DNA from: Parasphingopyxis lamellibrachiae | GTDB taxonomy: Bacteria; Pseudomonadota; Alphaproteobacteria; Sphingomonadales; Sphingomonadaceae | DNA length: 64,000 nucleotides | Reading direction: 5' to 3' | NCBI RefSeq assembly: GCF_003385775.1 | Contig: NZ_QRDP01000004.1 | Coordinates: 248,001 to 312,000 of the forward strand | Shown: positions 27,054 through 36,609 of the stretch, piece by piece | Layout of the letters: each line of letters opens with the position of its first letter | Numbering within the stretch: position 1 is the first letter of the stretch | Translations under genes and position numbers: made by a program | The notes under the pieces: model-generated | Databases searched by the model: none | What the model saw: the letters and a program-made list of their open reading frames with translations, nothing else | What the model was told of the DNA's origin: nothing

Positions 27054-27731
27054 CTAGTCCTCGAAGCCGACAAACCGGACCGTTTCGTCGAGCGGCTTGC
27101 GGTGGGAATAGACGGCATTGGCCGGGAAATCCGGGTCGGGCCAGCCCATCGCCACGCAGATCATGATGACCTGATCGTCGGGAATATTCGCATGTTCGCG
27201 TACAACCGGCGATTGCATGATACCCTGGCTGTTGATCACGCAGCCCAGGCCGCGCGACCAGGCGGCATTGACCAGTGCATTTGTGACCGCGCCGCAATCG
27301 AACGGGGCTATATCCGATCCCAGAAGCACCTTGTCATAGGTAACAACGATGGAAACGGGCGCATCGAACTGACGAAAGCCGCGCAGCACCCAATCCTGCC
27401 GGGCTTCCTTGTCATCGCGTTCGATGCCCATCGCTCCGAATAGCTGTTTGGCAATCTCGATCTGTCGGCCGCGATGCTCGTCCGGGACCGTGGTAAAGGT
27501 CCGGAATTCCCGGCTGTCCGGTTTGCCCGCAAGGATGCCTTCGGTGTTGCCTGTGCGGATCGCATTGAGCGGCTCGCCGGTTACAACGGAAAAATTCCAG
27601 CACTGGTTGTTGAAGCTGGAGGGCGCACGGCAGGCGAGTTCGATGATTTCCGTGACCAGCTCGCGCGGAACGGGCTTGTCGAGAAAACCCCGGGTACTTT
27701 TTCGTTCACGGACAACGGCGTCGTAGGTCAT
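27054..27731 (-). CDS. Nitroreductase family protein
   Basis: A 225-residue FMN-dependent NAD(P)H oxidoreductase. It has RERKSTRGF with the flavin-binding R-x-S/T-x-R motif at the N terminus, RAPSSFNNQCWNF, and MGWPDPDFPANAVYSHRKPLDE near the end. An ATG at 27773 is an alternative start that would overlap the YdeI gene. It is on the same strand as, and just downstream of, the YdeI-like and hemA genes. Confidence 0.9.
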   Translation of the reverse strand: MTYDAVVRERKSTRGFLDKPVPRELVTEIIELACRAPSSFNNQCWNFSVVTGEPLNAIRTGNTEGILAGKPDSREFRTFTTVPDEHRGRQIEIAKQLFGAMGIERDDKEARQDWVLRGFRQFDAPVSIVVTYDKVLLGSDIAPFDCGAVTNALVNAAWSRGLGCVINSQGIMQSPVVREHANIPDDQVIMICVAMGWPDPDFPANAVYSHRKPLDETVRFVGFED

Positions 27732-27757
27732 GCGGTTCTTCTCTTGCTGGCGACTGT

Positions 27758-28036
27758 TTAGGGTTTGATCCATTTTCGCGCTGACTCCCTGCGATGGGGG
27801 CATCCCGGCCAGCAGCATGGTCGGCGCTCGCCGGCGCCGATATCCTGTTGGAGGCGGGTAAGGCGCTTGTCGCGTGTTTCTGCCTTCTTTCCAGAAGTCA
27901 TCCAGCAGATCCACTCGTTACGGGCGAGCGCTGTCAGGCTTTCCCACTTATCGCGCAATGCGCTGTCGCTATCGAGAATCGCCCGAAGATCGGTCGGCGT
28001 CTTGTGCCTGAAATCTTTGGATGCGGGGCTCACCAC
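27758..28036 (-). CDS. YdeI/OmpD-associated family small protein
   Basis: A 92-residue protein with the diagnostic C-terminal motif RNEWICWMTSGKKAETRDKR followed by GERRPCCWPGCPHR. Full-length relatives (about 190 residues) have another domain in front; this is the short form. The function is not known with certainty. It begins with GTG GTG four bases after the hemA stop, so it is probably co-transcribed with hemA. Confidence 0.85.
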   Translation of the reverse strand: MVSPASKDFRHKTPTDLRAILDSDSALRDKWESLTALARNEWICWMTSGKKAETRDKRLTRLQQDIGAGERRPCCWPGCPHRRESARKWIKP

Positions 28037-28040
28037 GGCG

Positions 28041-29255
28041 CTAGGCAGCCAGCCGCAATTCCATCCGATCCCAGATCTCGACCAGGGCGGTGGTCAGCTC
28101 GCGCATCATTTCCGGCGTATGGGTAGGGCCCGGTGTGAAGCGCAGCCGCTCCGTTCCGCGCGGCACGGTCGGATAGTTGATGGGCTGCACATAAACGCCA
28201 TATTCCGCGAGCAGGATATCGCTGATCCTCTTGGCCTTTACGGGATCGCCGACCATCAGCGGCACGATATGGGTCGTCGAATCCATGACCGGCAGACCCG
28301 ATTCCGCGAACATCGCCTTGAGCCGCGCAGCAGACGCCTGTTGGCCGTGGCGCTCTTCGCTTGATCCTTTGAGATGCCGGACGCTGGCCAGCGCCCCTGC
28401 AACGAGGACGGGCGAGAGGCTGGTCGTGAAGATGAACCCCGGCGCATAGCTGCGAATCACATCGACGATCATCTTGTCGGCTGCGATATAGCCGCCCATC
28501 ACGCCGATTGCCTTGGCCAGCGTGCCTTCGATGATCGTCACGCGCTCGGCCACTTCGTCGCGCTCGGTGATGCCGCCCCCATGCTCGCCGTACATGCCAA
28601 CCGCATGAACTTCGTCGCAATAGGTGAGGGCGTTATACTTGTCGGCAAGGTCGCAAATTTCGGCGATTGGCGCGACATCGCCATCCATCGAATACACGCT
28701 TTCAAAGGCAATCAGTTTCGGCGTTTCCGGGTCGGTCGCCTCCAGCAACTCTTCCAGATGGGCCAGATCATTGTGCCGCCAGACATGCTTTTCGCAGCCA
28801 GCATTGCGGATGCCCGCAATCATCGAGGCATGGTTGAGCTCGTCGGAGAAAACCACACAGCCCGGCAGCACCTTGCCGAGCGTCGTCAGCGTCGCTTCGT
28901 TGGAAATATAGCCGGACGTGAAGAGCAACGCGCCTTCCTTGCCATGCAGGTCGGCAAGCTCGTTCTCGAGCGCAATATGATAATGGGTGTTGCCGCCGAT
29001 GTTGCGGGTGCCGCCGGAGCCGGCGCCGACATCGTGCAGCGCCTCTTCCATCGCTTCGATAACCTTGGGGTGCTGGCCCATCGACAGATAGTCGTTCGAA
29101 CACCAGACGGTAATCGGTTTCGGGCCGTTATGACCGGCAAAGCAGCGGGCATTGGGGAAAGCGCCCTTGTTGCGGAGAATATCGATGAAGACGCGGTAGC
29201 GGCCCTCTTCGTGGAGCCGTTCGATGGCTTTCGAAAATACGCGCTGATAGTCCAA
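28041..29255 (-). CDS. hemA: 5-aminolevulinate synthase
   Basis: First enzyme of the C4 haem pathway, joining succinyl-CoA and glycine; typical of alphaproteobacteria. It has 404 residues; K248 in [14 protein letters not shown] is the PLP lysine, at the usual number for this family. The start is TTG at 29255 ([23 protein letters not shown]) with GGGGAAG just upstream; the longer open frame to 29354 has no homologous look. Its use of glycine ties it to the glyA and gcv genes in the window. Confidence 0.94.
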   Translation of the reverse strand: MDYQRVFSKAIERLHEEGRYRVFIDILRNKGAFPNARCFAGHNGPKPITVWCSNDYLSMGQHPKVIEAMEEALHDVGAGSGGTRNIGGNTHYHIALENELADLHGKEGALLFTSGYISNEATLTTLGKVLPGCVVFSDELNHASMIAGIRNAGCEKHVWRHNDLAHLEELLEATDPETPKLIAFESVYSMDGDVAPIAEICDLADKYNALTYCDEVHAVGMYGEHGGGITERDEVAERVTIIEGTLAKAIGVMGGYIAADKMIVDVIRSYAPGFIFTTSLSPVLVAGALASVRHLKGSSEERHGQQASAARLKAMFAESGLPVMDSTTHIVPLMVGDPVKAKRISDILLAEYGVYVQPINYPTVPRGTERLRFTPGPTHTPEMMRELTTALVEIWDRMELRLAA

Positions 29256-29359
29256 GAATCTTCCCCGATATTTGGTCCGGCATTCGGCCCGGTATTTGGA
29301 TTGAGGTCCATGTAGTTGGTGGAATTGGCCATTTCCAGCGCGAACGACTCGCAATAAGC

Positions 29360-30157
29360 CTAGAGTGTCTCAAATGTCTCCAGTCCATATTGCTCAAGGC
29401 CCGGGCGCAGTCGCTCCGGATCGCTGCCATCCGTGATGAAAATCGCCCTGCCGGGGACGGGGTCTTCCGGCCAGGTTTGCCCTGTCGTCAGATGGGCGAC
29501 CCGGCGGGCTATGCCATCTCCGCCATGCACGAAGGTTATCGGCCGGTTGGCCGCTTCGGCAAGTTCCTCCTCGACCAGCGGAAAATGCGTGCAGGCCAGA
29601 ACGATGGTGTCGATCTCGGTTCCGCGCGGCTGGCTGAACAATCCATCGAGGATCGCTTGATAGGCTTCGGCCGGAGACGATTGACCCCGCAGTTTTTTCT
29701 CCGCCAGCTCGACCAGGTCATGGGTGCCGAAACGAATGACGGTGCAGTCGCCGGCGAAATCGCGCGACAGATTGTCGACATAGGGCTGCCGCACCGTTCC
29801 TGCTGTTCCCAGCACGCCGATCACACGGGATTTCGAAATCGCTGCGGCGGGTTTGATCGCCGGTACGGTTCCGACAATCGGGATGGCGAGCGCAGCGCGT
29901 ACGGGATCGAGCGCGATTACCGATGCGGTGTTGCACGCAATAACTGCAAGGCGGGCATCGACATGCTCGGCCAGCCGCCCCAGCAGCGCAGGCACACGGG
30001 CCGCCAGCTCGGTTTCCGACTTCTTGCCATACGGAAACCCGGCCTGATCGAGAGCATAGGCAATGGGCGCGTTCGGCAGCAATTTCCGGATCGGGCCGAG
30101 AATCGAAAGTCCGCCGACTCCGGTGTCGAGAAGCAGCAGGGGGCGCGCGTCATGCAT
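29360..30157 (-). CDS. murI: Glutamate racemase
   Basis: Makes D-glutamate for peptidoglycan. It has 265 residues, with [11 protein letters not shown] at the start and the two catalytic cysteines C75 (ACNTAS) and C189 (ACTHFPLV). The ATG at 30157 has AAGGGA at a proper distance; the ATG six bases upstream sits too close to it. It is divergent from plsY. Confidence 0.95.
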   Translation of the reverse strand: MHDARPLLLLDTGVGGLSILGPIRKLLPNAPIAYALDQAGFPYGKKSETELAARVPALLGRLAEHVDARLAVIACNTASVIALDPVRAALAIPIVGTVPAIKPAAAISKSRVIGVLGTAGTVRQPYVDNLSRDFAGDCTVIRFGTHDLVELAEKKLRGQSSPAEAYQAILDGLFSQPRGTEIDTIVLACTHFPLVEEELAEAANRPITFVHGGDGIARRVAHLTTGQTWPEDPVPGRAIFITDGSDPERLRPGLEQYGLETFETL

Positions 30158-30276
30158 GGGCATGTCCCTTATGGCCTGCGGCGCGCCCTCGCAATGGACC
30201 GCCGATGCTGTACGAGCGATTGTCCCGATACGATTGCAGCGCCGGGCAGGGACGCTATTACCGTGAGACAGGAAAC

Positions 30277-30284
30277 AGGAGAGG
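30277..30284 (+). promoter_or_regulatory. Ribosome binding site pointing to a non-AUG start of plsY
   Basis: AGGAGAGG, a near-perfect anti-Shine-Dalgarno match, lies six bases before an in-frame ATT at 30291. The first ordinary start, TTG at 30312, is 27 bases away and has no ribosome site. This site therefore argues that plsY begins at ATT. Confidence 0.6.
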
Positions 30285-30290
30285 TTCGCC

Positions 30291-30908
30291 ATTTTCGAAA
30301 TCCCGCTCTGGTTGGCTCCGGCCCTAGCGCTGTTGCTCGGCTATCTGTTCGGCTCGGTGCCGTTCGGGCTGCTGTTGACCCGCGCGGCGGGAGCCGGGGA
30401 TCTGCGCGCTATCGGTTCCGGTAATATCGGCGCAACCAATGTGCTGAGAACGGGCCGCAAGAGCCTGGCGGCCGCCACCTTGTTGCTGGATGTGGCCAAG
30501 GGGTTTCTCGCGGTGACACTCGCGCCCCGATTGGGCGGCGATCCGGAACAGATGATGCGGCTGGCGGCGCTCGGGGCTTTTGTCGGCCATTGCTATCCCG
30601 TCTGGCTGGCATTCCGGGGCGGCAAGGGCGTCGCGACACTGCTGGGCATCGCGCTTGCGTTTGGCTGGACATATCTGCTGGTCTTCGCGCTGGTGTGGCT
30701 CGGCATGGTTGCGCTGTTTCGCTACTCGTCGCTTGGCGGGCTGAGCGCGGCGCTGGCCTTGCCGGTTGCGGCTTTCTGGCGCGGCGAAGTCGTGCTGATG
30801 TTCCTGTTCGCGGCCGTCGCCCTGCTCGTGACCTGGAAGCATCGCAGCAATATCGGGCGGCTGGTCCGCGGCGAAGAACCCAAAGTGGGTGGTTCGAAAA
30901 ATGGCTGA
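30291..30908 (+). CDS. plsY: Glycerol-3-phosphate acyltransferase PlsY
   Basis: Integral-membrane enzyme that acylates glycerol-3-phosphate from acyl-phosphate in phospholipid synthesis. It has 205 residues if it starts at ATT 30291. Conserved motifs are GSVPFGLLLTR, GSGNIGATNVLR and GHCYPVWLAFRGGKGVAT, and it has five or so hydrophobic helices. The first helix (IPLWLAPALALLLGYLFG) begins right at the proposed ATT; TTG 30312 would give 198 residues. The end overlaps dprA by eight bases. Confidence 0.93.
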   Translation: MFEIPLWLAPALALLLGYLFGSVPFGLLLTRAAGAGDLRAIGSGNIGATNVLRTGRKSLAAATLLLDVAKGFLAVTLAPRLGGDPEQMMRLAALGAFVGHCYPVWLAFRGGKGVATLLGIALAFGWTYLLVFALVWLGMVALFRYSSLGGLSAALALPVAAFWRGEVVLMFLFAAVALLVTWKHRSNIGRLVRGEEPKVGGSKNG

Positions 30909-31995
30909 AGCGCGCCATCTGGCCAGGCTTCGGCTGGCCCGGTCGCGTAACATAGGTCCGGTCACCTATGCTCAGCTGCTTGCGCGGTTCGGCACGGCGG
31001 AGGCGGCGCTGGATGCCATCCCCGACCTCGCGCGGCGTGGCGGGGGCAGGGCGCCGAAGCTGGCCGACCCCCGGACGATAGAGGCCGAGATGGCGGCGGT
31101 CGAGCGGTTGGGGGGCAGCTATATCTTCCTGCATGAGCGGCCCTATCCGCCCGCTCTGGCCCAGATACAGACCGCACCCCCTGCATTGATAGTGAGAGGG
31201 GATTTGAGCCTGCTGGGCAAGCCGCTGGTTGCGATGGTGGGCGCCCGTAACGCCTCTGCGGCCGCGCGCCGCTTTGCTCGCGAGCTGGCCCATAAGCTGG
31301 GCGCGGAAGGCTATGTGGTGGTGTCCGGTCTGGCGCGCGGTATAGACACGGCGGCGCATAAGGGTGCGATCGACAGCGGAACGATTGCTGTGATCGCCGG
31401 CGGTATCGATGTCCATTACCCGCCCGAGAACGAAGCCTTGCAACAGGATATCGCCGAACGCGGCCTGCTGATCGCGGAACAGCCGCCCGGCAGCGAACCC
31501 AAGGCGCGGCATTTCCCCTATCGGAACCGTATCATTGCCGGGCTCGGCATGGGAACGATCGTGGTCGAGGCCGCGCCGAAATCCGGATCGCTGATTACGG
31601 CCCGGCAAGCCAATGAGTTCGGCCGGGAAGTTATGGCTGTCCCCGGATCCCCGCTCGATCCGCGGGCGCAGGGCTGCAATCAGCTGATCCGGGACGGGGC
31701 AACGCTGATCCAGAATGCCGAGGATGTGCTGGGCGCATTGCAGCCGTTCGATATTTCCAGGACCCAAGAGCCCGAAACACCCTTCAGGCAGGAGCCCATA
31801 TCGTCCGATGTGGAGGCAAAGCAGCGCGAAACGGTTACGGAACTGCTCGGGCCGGTTCCGGTTCCCGTGGATGAGCTGATCCGGGAATCGGCTGTCGCAT
31901 CCGCCACTGTACAGACGATTTTGTTGGAGCTGGAACTGGCCGGAAGGCTGGAACGGCATGCCGGCGGAAAGGTGAGTCTTTCAGATCCCGCTTGA
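30901..31995 (+). CDS. dprA: DNA-processing protein DprA
   Basis: Binds incoming single-stranded DNA and loads RecA during natural transformation. It has 364 residues, with a SAM-like front part, a Rossmann core containing VGARNAS, VVSGLARGIDTAAHKGA, RNRIIAGLG and VEAAPKSGSLITARQA, and a winged-helix (DML1-like) end. Together with comM near 59 kb, it is one of two competence-related genes in the window. Confidence 0.95.
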   Translation: MAEARHLARLRLARSRNIGPVTYAQLLARFGTAEAALDAIPDLARRGGGRAPKLADPRTIEAEMAAVERLGGSYIFLHERPYPPALAQIQTAPPALIVRGDLSLLGKPLVAMVGARNASAAARRFARELAHKLGAEGYVVVSGLARGIDTAAHKGAIDSGTIAVIAGGIDVHYPPENEALQQDIAERGLLIAEQPPGSEPKARHFPYRNRIIAGLGMGTIVVEAAPKSGSLITARQANEFGREVMAVPGSPLDPRAQGCNQLIRDGATLIQNAEDVLGALQPFDISRTQEPETPFRQEPISSDVEAKQRETVTELLGPVPVPVDELIRESAVASATVQTILLELELAGRLERHAGGKVSLSDPA

Positions 31996-32066
31996 CGAAC
32001 GCGATTTGCATCGCATCCTCGTGCGCGTATGAGAGCCCCGCCTGAACGGAGATAATCGCCAGCCTT

Positions 32067-34625
32067 ATGAAACTTGTAGTTGTTGAGTCGCCAGCCAAGG
32101 CGAAGACCATCGAAAAATATCTTGGCGGCGATTACCGCGTCCTTGCATCCTATGGCCATGTTCGCGATCTGCCGCCCAAGGACGGGTCGGTCGATCCTGA
32201 AGACGGTTTCGCGATGAAGTGGCAGAACTATGGCGACAAGACCAAACAGCTCAAGGCGATCACGGACGCGGCGAAGGAAGCCGATGAATTGATCCTCGCG
32301 ACTGACCCTGACCGTGAGGGCGAAGCGATCAGCTGGCATGTTCAGGAGGTTCTCCAGAAGCGCAAGGCGCTCCCGGCCAGGGTCGAACGGGTCGCGTTCA
32401 ATGCGATCACCAAGGCAGCCGTGTTGGACGCCATCGCCCATCCGCGCGACCTCGATCACGATCTGGTCGACGCCTATCGCGCGCGCCGTGCGCTCGATTA
32501 TCTCGTCGGTTTCACACTTTCCCCGGTGCTTTGGCGCAAGCTTCCCGGCGCGAAATCCGCTGGTCGGGTGCAGTCTGTCGCGCTCAAGCTGGTTGTCGAG
32601 CGAGAGCGTGAGATCGAAGCGTTCAAGCCCCAGGAATATTGGTCGATCGCTGCCCAGATGGAGCAGGACGGCACGGAGTTCACGGCCCGACTCGTGCGCT
32701 GGCGCGGGGACAAGATCGAGCGGCTGACGATCGGCAGCGAAGGCGATGCGATGTCGGCCAAGACCGAAGTCGAGACCGGGCTGTTCAAAATCGTGTCGGT
32801 CGAAACGAAACCGCTTACCCGCAATCCGCCGCCGCCGTTCACGACGTCGACAATGCAACAGGAGGCAGCGCGCAAGCTCGGTTTTGCGGCGAGCCACACG
32901 ATGCGGATCGCGCAGCAGCTCTACGAGGACGGCGCGATTACCTATATGCGTACTGACGGTGTGCAGATGGATGGCTCTGCGATTTCGGCGGCACGCGGTG
33001 CTATCGCGAACCGTTACGATGCCAGCTATGTCCCGGATCAGCCGCGCATGTACAAAACCAAGGCGAAAAATGCGCAGGAAGCGCATGAGGCGATCCGGCC
33101 GACCGATTTTTCGCGCGACAAGGTGGGCGGCGGCGATCATGCGCGGCTGTATGAGCTCGTCTTCAAGCGCGCGCTCGCAAGCCAGATGGCTTCCGCGAGG
33201 CTTGAGCGCACAACCGTGGAAATGGAAGAGGGCACCGGCCAGACCGCGCTGAGGGCAACCGGTCAGGTCGTAAAATTCCCCGGCTTCATGGCGCTCTATA
33301 CCGAAGGTCGTGACGACGATGGCGATGACGAATCCAAGCTGCTGCCGATGATGAGCCAGGGCGACGCCCCGGCGAAAAAGAGCGTCGATGCGGAGCAGCA
33401 TTTCACCCAGCCGCCGCCGCGCTATTCTGAAGCCAGTCTGGTCAAGAAAATGGAGGAATTGGGCATTGGCCGTCCTTCCACCTATGCGTCCATCCTGCAG
33501 ACGCTGAAGACCCGGGAATATGTGCGTGTCGACAAAAATCGTTTCTTTCCAGAGGAAAGCGGCCGTCTTGTCACATCGTTTCTGGAACGGTTTTTCGAAC
33601 GCTATGTAAGCTATGACTTCACGGCGGGGCTCGAAGAAGAGCTCGATGACATTTCCGGTGGCCGCGCGCAGTGGCAGGAAATTCTCAAGGCCTTCTGGCA
33701 GGATTTCAAACCCAAGACCGATGAGGTGATGGAGCAGAAGCCGTCAGACATCACGGCCGAGCTCGACAAGTTTCTCGAACCCTTGCTCTTCCCCGAAAAG
33801 GAAGATGGCACCGATCCGCGCCTCTGCCCGCGCTGCGAAGAAGGCCAGCTTGCACTGCGCGGCGGGCGCTTTGGCGCGTTCATTGCCTGCGCCAACTATC
33901 CGGAATGCAAATATACGCGCCAGTTCGGGCAGCGGGGCGGTGATCAGCCCGATCAGGGCGAGGACGAGGTTCTGGGCAAGTATCCAGAAACTGATCAGGA
34001 TATCGAATTCAAGACGGGCCGTTTCGGCCCCTATGTCGAAATGGGTCAAGGCGAGGGCGAAAAGCCCAAGCGTGCATCGATCCCCAAGGATGTGGCCCGC
34101 GCCGATGTCGACCTAGAAATGGCGATCAAACTGTTATCCCTGCCGCGCATTGTTGGCGAACATCCCGAAACGGGCAAGGAAATCGAGGCCGCGATCGGGC
34201 GCTATGGCCCCTATCTGCGTCATGACGGCAAATATGCGAAGCTCGATACGACCGAGGAAGTGTTCGAAATCGGTATGAATGCCGCGGTGGTTAAAATCGC
34301 CGAAGCGAAAACCAAGGGCGGGCGTGGTCGCGGTGCGCGCGAGCCGCTCAAGATCCTCGGCAAGCATCCGCGCACCGAGGAAGAAATCAAGCTTATGGAT
34401 GGCCGCTACGGCCCCTATGTCACTGATGGGACGACCAATGCGACGATCCCCAAAACGGTCGACAAGGACGACCTCACACTGGAGGAAGCGGCCCAGCTGA
34501 TCGACGAACGCGCGGCCAAGGGCCCGGCGAAGAAAAAGCGCAAGGCTCCGGCCAAGAAGAAAAAAGCACCGGCGAAGAAGAAGCCCGCAGCCAAGAAAAG
34601 GCCAGCCGCGAATGAAGAATCCTAG
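32067..34625 (+). CDS. topA: DNA topoisomerase I
   Basis: Type IA topoisomerase that relaxes negative supercoils. It has 852 residues: TOPRIM domain (about 1-120, with VVESPAKAKTIEKYL and ATDPDREGEAISWH), the active-site tyrosine Y293 in AITYMRTDG, a C4 zinc segment CPRCEEGQLALRGGRFGAFIACANYPEC, and two or three further TopoI C-terminal repeats. It ends with a lysine/alanine/proline-rich tail (last 40 residues), common in alphaproteobacterial TopA and likely DNA- or RNA-polymerase-binding. Confidence 0.97.
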   Translation: MKLVVVESPAKAKTIEKYLGGDYRVLASYGHVRDLPPKDGSVDPEDGFAMKWQNYGDKTKQLKAITDAAKEADELILATDPDREGEAISWHVQEVLQKRKALPARVERVAFNAITKAAVLDAIAHPRDLDHDLVDAYRARRALDYLVGFTLSPVLWRKLPGAKSAGRVQSVALKLVVEREREIEAFKPQEYWSIAAQMEQDGTEFTARLVRWRGDKIERLTIGSEGDAMSAKTEVETGLFKIVSVETKPLTRNPPPPFTTSTMQQEAARKLGFAASHTMRIAQQLYEDGAITYMRTDGVQMDGSAISAARGAIANRYDASYVPDQPRMYKTKAKNAQEAHEAIRPTDFSRDKVGGGDHARLYELVFKRALASQMASARLERTTVEMEEGTGQTALRATGQVVKFPGFMALYTEGRDDDGDDESKLLPMMSQGDAPAKKSVDAEQHFTQPPPRYSEASLVKKMEELGIGRPSTYASILQTLKTREYVRVDKNRFFPEESGRLVTSFLERFFERYVSYDFTAGLEEELDDISGGRAQWQEILKAFWQDFKPKTDEVMEQKPSDITAELDKFLEPLLFPEKEDGTDPRLCPRCEEGQLALRGGRFGAFIACANYPECKYTRQFGQRGGDQPDQGEDEVLGKYPETDQDIEFKTGRFGPYVEMGQGEGEKPKRASIPKDVARADVDLEMAIKLLSLPRIVGEHPETGKEIEAAIGRYGPYLRHDGKYAKLDTTEEVFEIGMNAAVVKIAEAKTKGGRGRGAREPLKILGKHPRTEEEIKLMDGRYGPYVTDGTTNATIPKTVDKDDLTLEEAAQLIDERAAKGPAKKKRKAPAKKKKAPAKKKPAAKKRPAANEES

Positions 34626-34629
34626 GCTG

Positions 34630-35034
34630 CTAGCCGAGATGGCCCTTTAACAACCAGAGCGTCCAGCCGATGAGCGCGGCGAGGACAATCCATGTGAGGA
34701 TCACACCCAGCGCACGGGTTAGGGGTGGTCCGCCTTCCTTGGGATTGTAGAGCCCATGGATGTGCAGCATGCGGCCCAGGATAAACACGCCCGAAACGAT
34801 CATGAGCCCCATATGATTGGCCTGGCTCAGTTCCAGCAGGCCTACCAGGATGATGACGATCGGCGCGTGTTCGGCGAGATTGCCGTGCGAGCGGGAAGCG
34901 CTCGTCAGCCTTTGATCCTCGCTAAGACCATGTGCAGTGCTGGTCCGGAAACGCTGCCTTACCGTATCGATTGCGAGCAGCAGAAGGAGCGCGCCCATCG
35001 CGGCGGCCAGTGCGGCGGTAACGGGTAATGTCAT
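34630..35034 (-). CDS. MAPEG family membrane protein
   Basis: A 134-residue protein with four hydrophobic helices and the MAPEG-like block HGNLAEHAPIVIILVGLLELS followed by RMLHIHGLYNP. Human relatives are glutathione-dependent membrane enzymes of eicosanoid metabolism; bacterial members are uncharacterised. It is convergent with topA (five bases apart) and is the last gene of the ubiE-to-MAPEG run. Confidence 0.88.
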   Translation of the reverse strand: MTLPVTAALAAAMGALLLLLAIDTVRQRFRTSTAHGLSEDQRLTSASRSHGNLAEHAPIVIILVGLLELSQANHMGLMIVSGVFILGRMLHIHGLYNPKEGGPPLTRALGVILTWIVLAALIGWTLWLLKGHLG

Positions 35035-35046
35035 GGCATATCTCCC

Positions 35047-35418
35047 CTAAAGCGTGACGAGCCTGTCATCGCCAAGGCGCGTCATCAGTCCGACAAGGCC
35101 GCCCGCTTCCACATTCGGGCCGAGCGCGTCGATCACCAATCCTGCCAGCGCCATGCCGCCCTGACAAGCAATCAGCCGGACGCCGAGGTGGGTAGCTTCC
35201 TCCCGCATTTCGGCGAGTGTGGGCAGGCCATTGGCATGGCGGTCTCCATCGCCGGGTGCCGGGGAGCGCTCGGCAAGCAAGACAACAGCCCGACCTTCAA
35301 GGAATATCTGCGTGCTCGCGCCCGTCGCGGCATGGGCTGCAGCGACCGAGAGAGCCGCATGGAAGCGTTCCGGATCGGTGCCGGTAAGGATGACGGTCAG
35401 GCCGCGCATGTCGGGCAT
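35047..35418 (-). CDS. DsrE-like small protein
   Basis: A 123-residue protein with a DsrE/peroxiredoxin-like sulfur-reductase look: TVILTGTDPERFHAALSVAAAHAATGASTQIF near the start, then LPTLAEMREEATHLGVRLIACQGGMALAGL with one cysteine in the position used by DsrE-type proteins. AAGGA lies six bases before the ATG at 35418, which overlaps the ThiF-like gene by 22 bases. A role in sulfur handling next to the ThiF-like activating enzyme is plausible but unproven. Confidence 0.6.
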   Translation of the reverse strand: MPDMRGLTVILTGTDPERFHAALSVAAAHAATGASTQIFLEGRAVVLLAERSPAPGDGDRHANGLPTLAEMREEATHLGVRLIACQGGMALAGLVIDALGPNVEAGGLVGLMTRLGDDRLVTL

Positions 35419-36149
35419 CCAGGGTCCTTGGGGAGCGTCAGCGTCCGGCTTCTGAGGCTGAGTGCGTCGAACAGCAGGAGCTTGCCGGCGCTGTCCTCGC
35501 CGAAGCCGGTGATCTGGCGAATGGTTTCCATCGCGGCCATGCTGCCCATGATCCCGGCAAGCGCGCCCAATACGCCCTGGTCGGCGCAGCTCGTGTCGGG
35601 CTGGTCGGGATCCGCGCCCACGAAACATCGATAACAGGGTTTGCCGTCTTCCCAGCCCCTGAACAGGGCGAGTTGCCCCTCAAACTGTCCGATAGCGGCG
35701 GAGACAAGCGGAACATGCCCGTGACAGGCCTCGTCCGCTACGAGCAGCCGCGTGGCGAAGTTATCCGATCCATCGACCACCACATCGACGTTTTCCAGAA
35801 AACCATCGATATTGGTCGCACCCAGGCGCTGGTCCAGCGTCTCGACAATCACATCCGGATTCTGGCGCGCAACGGCCCTTGCAGCGCGTTCGACCTTGGA
35901 TTGGGCGATATCCGCCGTGCCGAACAGTGTCTGGCGCTGAAGGTTGGAAAGCGCGACTTCGTCATCATCGACAATCCGTAAACGCCCCACGCCCGCTGCC
36001 GCCAGATACTGGATTAGCGGCGAACCGATGCCGCCTGCACCGACAATGGCGACCGTCGCATCGAGCAGCTTCTTCTGTCCGCTTCCGCCAATCTCCTTGA
36101 GGACGATATGGCGCGCATAGCGCTCAAGCTGGCCGTCGGTGAGGGTCAC
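35397..36149 (-). CDS. ThiF/MoeB/HesA family activating enzyme
   Basis: A 250-residue E1-like adenylyltransferase that activates the C-terminal glycine of a small sulfur-carrier protein (ThiS or MoaD type). It has GAGGIGSPLIQYLAAAGVG (nucleotide loop), DDDEVALSNLQRQ, VVDGSDNFATR and two zinc-binding pairs (CYRC and CPTC). I start it at the GTG at 36149 (VTLTDGQLERYARHI); a TTG at 36179 would overlap dut. No ThiS or MoaD gene is in the window. It overlaps the DsrE-like gene. Confidence 0.88.
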   Translation of the reverse strand: MTLTDGQLERYARHIVLKEIGGSGQKKLLDATVAIVGAGGIGSPLIQYLAAAGVGRLRIVDDDEVALSNLQRQTLFGTADIAQSKVERAARAVARQNPDVIVETLDQRLGATNIDGFLENVDVVVDGSDNFATRLLVADEACHGHVPLVSAAIGQFEGQLALFRGWEDGKPCYRCFVGADPDQPDTSCADQGVLGALAGIMGSMAAMETIRQITGFGEDSAGKLLLFDALSLRSRTLTLPKDPGCPTCAA

Positions 36150-36159
36150 GGGCCCGACA

Positions 36160-36609
36160 TCAGCGCCCGGTGGAACCAAACCCGCCGGAGCCCCGTGCGG
36201 TGTCGTCCAGCTCTTCCACCTCGGTCATCGCGGCGCGCTGAACGGCTGCGGGAACGAGCTGGGCGATGCGCTCGCCGCGCAGGGCGGAGAAGGGAACGCT
36301 ACCGAGATTGGCGAGGATGACCTTCACTTCGCCGCGATAGTCGCTGTCGATGGTCCCGGGCGTGTTGAGACAGGTGACGCCATGTTTGAAAGCGAGGCCG
36401 GATCGCGGCCGGACCTGCACTTCATAGCCCTCGGGAATTGCAATGGCGAAGCCGCTGGGCACGGCCATGCGTTCGCCGGGTTCCAGTGTGAAATCTTCCG
36501 CCGCCACGATATCCATTCCAGCCGCCCCGGCGCTGGCATAGGCCGGCATTGGCAGGCCATCTCCATGCGGCAGGCGTTTCATGCGGATGGTGATTTCAGA
36601 CAATTGCAT
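36160..36609 (-). CDS. dut: dUTP diphosphatase
   Basis: Hydrolyses dUTP to dUMP, keeping uracil out of DNA. It has 149 residues and the five trimeric dUTPase motifs, including [42 protein letters not shown] and a C-terminal [10 protein letters not shown]. It starts within the end of coaBC (14-base overlap). The order coaBC-dut is conserved in bacteria. Confidence 0.97.
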   Translation of the reverse strand: MQLSEITIRMKRLPHGDGLPMPAYASAGAAGMDIVAAEDFTLEPGERMAVPSGFAIAIPEGYEVQVRPRSGLAFKHGVTCLNTPGTIDSDYRGEVKVILANLGSVPFSALRGERIAQLVPAAVQRAAMTEVEELDDTARGSGGFGSTGR

